Shown: positions 60,701-64,000 of the stretch, piece by piece | Layout of the letters: every line of letters starts with the position of its first letter | Position numbering within the stretch: the first letter of the stretch is position 1 | DNA from: Labilibaculum sp. K2S | Lineage (GTDB): Bacteria > Bacteroidota > Bacteroidia > Bacteroidales > Marinifilaceae | Direction of reading: 5' to 3' | DNA: 64,000 bases | Assembly (NCBI RefSeq): GCF_030372765.1 | Contig: NZ_JAUCMW010000001.1 | Location: 1-64,000 of the forward strand | The notes under the pieces: model-generated | Told to the model about the DNA's origin: nothing | Databases searched by the model: none | Seen by the model: only the letters and a program-made list of their open reading frames with translations | Program-made: the position numbers and the translations under genes

Positions 60701-62552
60701 TGATGCATTTAATACGAATGTTGCTGCAGTTACTTATACAGTTAATTCTCTACCCGTTGCTGTCAATCAAACTGTTGAGGTTTGGGAAGATACTTTTGGA
60801 ACAGGTCTGGCCACAGGGATAAATTTATTGGCTTATAATTCAATTATTTCAAGCAATTCAATATTGTGGTATGAAGATGCTTTGCAAACAATTCCCGTGC
60901 TAACTCCCAATAATGTAAGTGTTATGGCAGGAGACAATTATTATGCCTTGGTGGATGATAGTAGTTGTCAAAACTCTGCAGTTTTAACATTTACCGTTCG
61001 AAATTTGCCCGAAGCAAATGATTTGCAGGTAGAATTATGTGAAGATATAACGGGAAGTGGTTCATTGACATCCTACGATCTTTCTAAATTAGAGTCGGCA
61101 GTAAACAATGATCCGGGAACGGTTAAAGAATGGTTTTTTGATATAGCCTTGAGTTTGCCGGTTCCAAATCCTATGAACACAGCCATTTCTAACGGAGATA
61201 GTTTTTTTGTTCGTGTAAGTTTTGGCGTGGAGAGTAATGTAGGAAGAATTGACTTTACAATTAATGCATTGCCCGATGCTCAAAACTATCAAGTCTCCTT
61301 ATGTGAAGATGTTTTCAATTCCGGGCAGGTGAGGGGTGAAAATTTGAATAATTATGGATCTAATCTTACTTCATCAGTAACAAGTACAATTATTTGGTAT
61401 TCTGAAGCAACTTATTCTAATCCTGTTTTAAATACTCAAAATGTTCTGGTTTCAGATGGAGATGTATATTACGCCAGAGTTTGGAATGGTGTCTGCGAGA
61501 ATTTTGCAGAACTATCATTTGATATTTTATCTTTACCGCAAACCACAACTGTAAACGAGGTGGTTTGTGAAGATAGTTTCGGGTCTTCCTCATTGTCTGG
61601 AATAAACCTTACCGATTATAATTTGCAGGTGAGTAACGATCCTGTTGCAAATGTGCAATGGTTCGAAGATGACCAATTGAATATTCCTGTCTCGAATCCT
61701 CCGGGTGTAACAGTCTTTAATCAAAGTTCATATTATGCCCTTGCCACTAATGTGAGTTCTTGTGAAAATACCGGACGATTAAATTTCTTAGTCGACCCAT
61801 TGCCGGAAGCAAATGATATAAGTATAGAATTGTGTGAGGGTGTTCAGGGAACAGGAGAGGCTGTTGATTACGATCTGACTGCGCTTAATAATCAGGTAAC
61901 ATCCGGTGCATCTGTTACAGTGAGTTGGTATGAAGATGTTGATTTACTCATTCCTGTTTTAAATCCGCTTAAAACTACAATTCGTTCCGGTGAAAGTTAT
62001 TTCGCTAAAATAGAAAATGGATGTGCTAATGCCTCGGTGATTGATTTTACCGTTCATGACAAGCCATTTTTTGATTTAGGGATGGATACGACAATATTTT
62101 ACACCGAATCAAAAATATTATCTCCCTCAATAGATATTCGGTTCCTGCCTGGCAACTACCTCTGGCAGGACGGTGTTGCAACTTCAACCTATACAGTTAC
62201 TGAAGAAGGAAAATATTTTCTGGAATATACGGATATGAACGGTTGTATTGGGATGGATTCTATTATGGTTTATGTCGATAGGTATCGGATATTTGTTCCA
62301 AATGCTTTTACCCCTGACGGAAATGGTGTTAATGATACTTTTGGACCATCAATCACAGGTGATGTTGCAGGTGAAGATATAGAGATGTTTATATACAACC
62401 GTTGGGGTGAACTAATCTACACATTTACTGATTTGGGTCAGGGCTGGGATGGTACCTATAAAGGAAAGAAAGCAAATGTGGGAGTATATGTTTGGATCCT
62501 GATTGTTAATGGGAAAGCTCGTCAGGATGGTAATGTTTCTTTAATTCGATAA
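57789..62552 (+). CDS. Giant type IX secretion cargo with tandem repeats and gliding-motility-type C-terminal domain
   Basis: The 1587-residue protein has a signal peptide (ending LAFSQG), an N-terminal beta-propeller-like region (about 23-385, GIWYFGENAGLDFN, FSPSGEFLYLSSFLGG), a PKD domain (about 390-455), eleven tandem repeats of about 88-95 residues (about 458-1427) and a C-terminal sorting domain (VPNAFTPDGNGVNDTFGP, FIYNRWGELIY, GVYVWIL) of the T9SS type B kind. The repeats start with a P-x-x-x-N motif followed by [W/C]EDxxGTG, and many alternate Trp and Cys at that place. Cargo of this type is secreted and retained at the surface with the help of a PorP/SprF protein, which is the next gene. 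It is likely an adhesin or matrix protein. Confidence 0.9.
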   Translation: MKSVFQIVLFYLFLSSNLAFSQGQAGIWYFGENAGLDFNVTPSVALTNGSLNTEEGCSTVCTVQGDLLFYTDGVTVYNKTHAVMTNGTGLDGNSSATQSSIIVQQPGSAILYYIFTVDAHQNALRNGLNYSIVDLSQNGGLGAVTVKNTVLYGSEVCEKVTAVKHANGTDFWVLMHPWDSRDFYAYQFTATGISTPVISTVGVRHNSDRKSAIGYMKTSSDGSKLAVAIYTQDRAELFDFNTASGVVSNPIQLNNYSTPYGIEFSPSGEFLYLSSFLGGNLYQFNISSNDQATINGSAQIIGNGSWLYGALQLAPDNRIYMAKTNTDGTTGSLNLDVINNPDVVGAGANFVADSKNLSGRRCRLGLPNFVTSIFTLEFAYQFDCMGDNTEFTISSDLANISSATWNFGDGTVLTSNTSPFTVNHIYGTANTYNVNLEVNLISGGTDNVTQAVSIRSLPTVNDQSQSVWEDVQGTGIATGVDLTILEGAVSSLAGATFIWYSDATLTSVVPDATNVTVSNGQQFWVEVNDGFCSNVAVVTYTVNSLPKALDQNITLCEDNYNTGIVSNIDLTLLEAAITNNNGFTVTWFHDLALTQPVINSNNRIVTNGEVFYAQVSTGTETSIATVTYTIDTLPEGNDVSSQIWEDSFGSGTASGIDLTSYNIQVAGANNIVWYFDASLTNPIVNPTNLIVNDQDVFYAYIDNGSCLNSGSIRFTVRSSPIANDLAIDVCEDLLGSGTASNIDLLLLNGAINGGTTSSVSWFTDAALLTPVVNPSNVSVTNGQVFYVLVQSAGESNTATVTYTVLSSPIANNQSAVEFEDVPGSMISLGVDLSFYNNMILGGQSNSIDWYLDAGLTNLVPDPTNQDVADGDVFYVLVSNGVCSNDATVYFSVVNTPIARNVFPVVCEDVSGTGNTLVDLSLLENQINEGNGDAFAWYSDWPTEPNGLPTNAILDPANVIAANGDRFFALVSDAFNTNVAAVTYTVNSLPVAVNQTVEVWEDTFGTGLATGINLLAYNSIISSNSILWYEDALQTIPVLTPNNVSVMAGDNYYALVDDSSCQNSAVLTFTVRNLPEANDLQVELCEDITGSGSLTSYDLSKLESAVNNDPGTVKEWFFDIALSLPVPNPMNTAISNGDSFFVRVSFGVESNVGRIDFTINALPDAQNYQVSLCEDVFNSGQVRGENLNNYGSNLTSSVTSTIIWYSEATYSNPVLNTQNVLVSDGDVYYARVWNGVCENFAELSFDILSLPQTTTVNEVVCEDSFGSSSLSGINLTDYNLQVSNDPVANVQWFEDDQLNIPVSNPPGVTVFNQSSYYALATNVSSCENTGRLNFLVDPLPEANDISIELCEGVQGTGEAVDYDLTALNNQVTSGASVTVSWYEDVDLLIPVLNPLKTTIRSGESYFAKIENGCANASVIDFTVHDKPFFDLGMDTTIFYTESKILSPSIDIRFLPGNYLWQDGVATSTYTVTEEGKYFLEYTDMNGCIGMDSIMVYVDRYRIFVPNAFTPDGNGVNDTFGPSITGDVAGEDIEMFIYNRWGELIYTFTDLGQGWDGTYKGKKANVGVYVWILIVNGKARQDGNVSLIR
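59160..62070 (+). repeat. Eleven coding tandem repeats in the T9SS cargo gene
   Basis: The repeats are 260-285 bp long. Each encodes one Ig-like unit with [WC]ED near its start and a terminal Tyr-containing strand. Divergence is high at the DNA level, so recent duplication is not evident. Confidence 0.75.
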
Positions 62553-62553
62553 A

Positions 62554-63573
62554 ATGGTAAAATGGAGATTTATTTATATCATCTGTTGTTTACTTTGGAC
62601 TTCACTGGTCAAGGCTCAGGACGTTGAGTTCTCTCAATTTTACGCAAATAGACTTTATCTTAATCCTGCGTTTGCCGGATCAGAGTATGTTCCAATTTTA
62701 GGATTGTCATATCGGAATCAATGGCCGCAGAATAATCGTCCTTTTGTCACATATAGTGCTTCCTATGATCAATTTGTTGATTTAATGAAAGGCGGACTTG
62801 GGATATTGATTCTTCAGGATAATCAGGGACAAGGAGCAATTAAAACAACAACAGCTTCAGGAATGTATTCATACTCATTGGATATAAATCGAAATTTATC
62901 AATGAATGTTGGATTCAAGGCTGGGTATATTCAGCGGAAATTGGATTGGGATTCATTTGTTTTTTCTGATATGATAGATCCGTTATACGGAGTAATTTAT
63001 CCTTCCAGAGAAGTTCAGCCAAACAGTTTGAGTAAATCGTATTGGGATTTTTCGATGGGGATCATCGTAAATTATAAGAGTCTTTATTTTGGAGGTGTAA
63101 TTGATCATCTCTCAGAACCCAACGAGGCATTTAATTCAGAACAGAATACAGCAGTTTTACCGCGCAAATATACTGTACATGCAGGGGCAAATATTCCCAT
63201 GGGTTATTCCCGTGGATTAGTGAAGAGTAATTTTACTATTTCCCCAAATATATTGTATCAACGACAATTGGATTTCGAACAAATAAATTATGGAATGTAT
63301 TTATCCAGAAATAGCTGGGTTGTTGGTGCTTGGTTTCGTCATAATCTTTCCTTCGATTTTGATGCATTCATTATTTTGATTGGTTACCAAACTGATAAAC
63401 TTAGAATTGGCTATTCCTATGATTATGTGGTGTCTAATTTGGTGAAAACAAATTCAGGAGCTCACGAGATATCGCTTAGCTATTTATTGGGAAAGGCAAA
63501 ATCTTCTTGTTCGGGGACTCATTTTTTAAGAAAGAAAAGAAGGATACGTGCAATTCGATGTCCGAAATTTTAA
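62554..63573 (+). CDS. PorP/SprF-family type IX secretion membrane protein
   Basis: The 339-residue outer-membrane protein has a signal peptide (LVKAQ) and the PorP/SprF pattern: DVEFSQFYANRLYLNPAFAGSE, LSYRNQWPQ and FDQFVDLMKGGLGI, then many beta strands with alternating hydrophobic residues. Proteins of this family pair with T9SS cargo of type B and help it to the cell surface. The start codon lies one base after the cargo stop, so the two genes are translated from one transcript. Confidence 0.93.
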   Translation: MVKWRFIYIICCLLWTSLVKAQDVEFSQFYANRLYLNPAFAGSEYVPILGLSYRNQWPQNNRPFVTYSASYDQFVDLMKGGLGILILQDNQGQGAIKTTTASGMYSYSLDINRNLSMNVGFKAGYIQRKLDWDSFVFSDMIDPLYGVIYPSREVQPNSLSKSYWDFSMGIIVNYKSLYFGGVIDHLSEPNEAFNSEQNTAVLPRKYTVHAGANIPMGYSRGLVKSNFTISPNILYQRQLDFEQINYGMYLSRNSWVVGAWFRHNLSFDFDAFIILIGYQTDKLRIGYSYDYVVSNLVKTNSGAHEISLSYLLGKAKSSCSGTHFLRKKRRIRAIRCPKF

Positions 63574-63738
63574 AATTAATAGGTTGAATATTAGAGCGTT
63601 GAAGTTTAATTATTATTAACTGGTTAACAAAAGTTAAGATTCCTTAAGAGAAGTCTATTGAATTTGGTATTGCTATGATATTAAATTTAGAAATGATATA
63701 TTTATGTTGTGATAATCATTGATTTTATTGAAATTCAA

Positions 63739-64000
63739 ATGAGATATTTTTATAGGGTTTTACTATTAATCTTTTTTTTTATGTTTTTTGTTTCACTCCC
63801 GGAAATGAAGGGACAGGAAACAGAAGATGTGAGTGACTCAATAAAAACATTAAAGATTCTTCAACAAACACTTGATGATATTGTTGAAAAGAATACGGCT
63901 TACGAAAATGTAGGTTCCGAGATGGAAGTTGATGGTTTGGTTATGGATGAAACAATGACCAAAGTAGGACGTGATTTCTATGATATGTTTTTTTCCGTCT
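63739..64000 (+). CDS. csgE: CsgE-like curli assembly protein (partial)
   Basis: The frame runs off the window after 87 codons. It has a signal peptide (about 30 residues, ending near EMKGQ), then a charged helix and the CsgE-type motif DGLVMDETMTKVGRDFYDMF, which matches the curli assembly factor that caps the CsgG pore. In Bacteroidetes csgE-like genes sit with csgF and csgG, but these are beyond the window. Its location after the T9SS cargo and PorP/SprF genes is notable. It may be transcribed with them, although a 165-bp gap intervenes. Confidence 0.85.
   Translation, partial: MRYFYRVLLLIFFFMFFVSLPEMKGQETEDVSDSIKTLKILQQTLDDIVEKNTAYENVGSEMEVDGLVMDETMTKVGRDFYDMFFSV

Overview
The window is AT-rich chromosomal DNA from a Bacteroidota bacterium. 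The evidence is a type IX secretion cargo with a gliding-motility-type C-terminal domain, a PorP/SprF protein, a Bacteroidetes-type HU-like protein with an Ig-fold tail, many TAnnTTTG -7 promoter boxes, few Shine-Dalgarno sites and many short lipobox signal peptides. The gene set resembles marine Bacteroidales/Marinilabiliales, but that rank is an inference. I see no rRNA, tRNA, CRISPR array, insertion sequence or prophage.

Layout. 1-3.7 kb: HU-like protein, a five-unit hairpin repeat array, mscL and a membrane phosphoesterase. 3.8-6.8 kb: nitroreductase, MDR oxidoreductase and two thioredoxin-fold exported proteins. 6.9-8.5 kb: pheA behind a long regulatory leader, then a pterin dehydratase. 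8.6-19.6 kb: a zincin-like lipoprotein, a CPA2 antiporter, a Cys/Lys-rich exported protein divergent from a two-component system, a YggS protein, a dihydroorotate-dehydrogenase-like protein and unknown exported proteins. 19.6-30.6 kb: uvrA, an ECF-type sigma factor, an SPFH/Arc pair, a PPi-type phosphofructokinase, rsmE and an HD-Pycsar-effector-like fusion. 30.6-41.5 kb: a very large phosphoesterase-like/kinase-like/beta-barrel protein, topB, a frameshifted lipoprotein gene, sixA-like, ppk1 and ywbE. 41.6-52.4 kb: a 1490-residue exported protein of unknown function, prmA, tpiA, a DoxX-like protein, a DUF1599 protein, folP, cdaA and an epimerase. 52.5-64 kb: a hybrid sensor with a sigma-54 activator, a pseudo-receiver, a small HTH protein, then a T9SS cargo, PorP/SprF and the start of csgE.

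The most striking signal is the roughly 380-nt leader of pheA. It reads as two consecutive Phe-codon-rich leader peptides, each followed by a terminator hairpin that competes with an upstream antiterminator strand. Between them lies a structured element of about 90 nt with a second copy in front of the MDR oxidoreductase at 4646. In both copies a 6-bp helix covers the start codon of the next reading frame, and the helix covaries (CATGTG/CACATG against CATCTG/CAGATG). The same strand can pair instead with the 5' end of the element, so each copy looks like a two-state switch.

Other points: the hybrid sensor at 52575 carries Asn where the phosphoacceptor His is expected, next to a sigma-54 activator and a receiver-like protein without its Asp. 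The SPFH/Arc pair has a GATATC repeat over its promoter. The HD-Pycsar-like membrane fusion has no cyclase neighbour. The huge cell-envelope protein at 30633 has a degraded phosphoesterase, a kinase-like motif set and a barrel. Functions come from family motifs read by eye; no database search was run.
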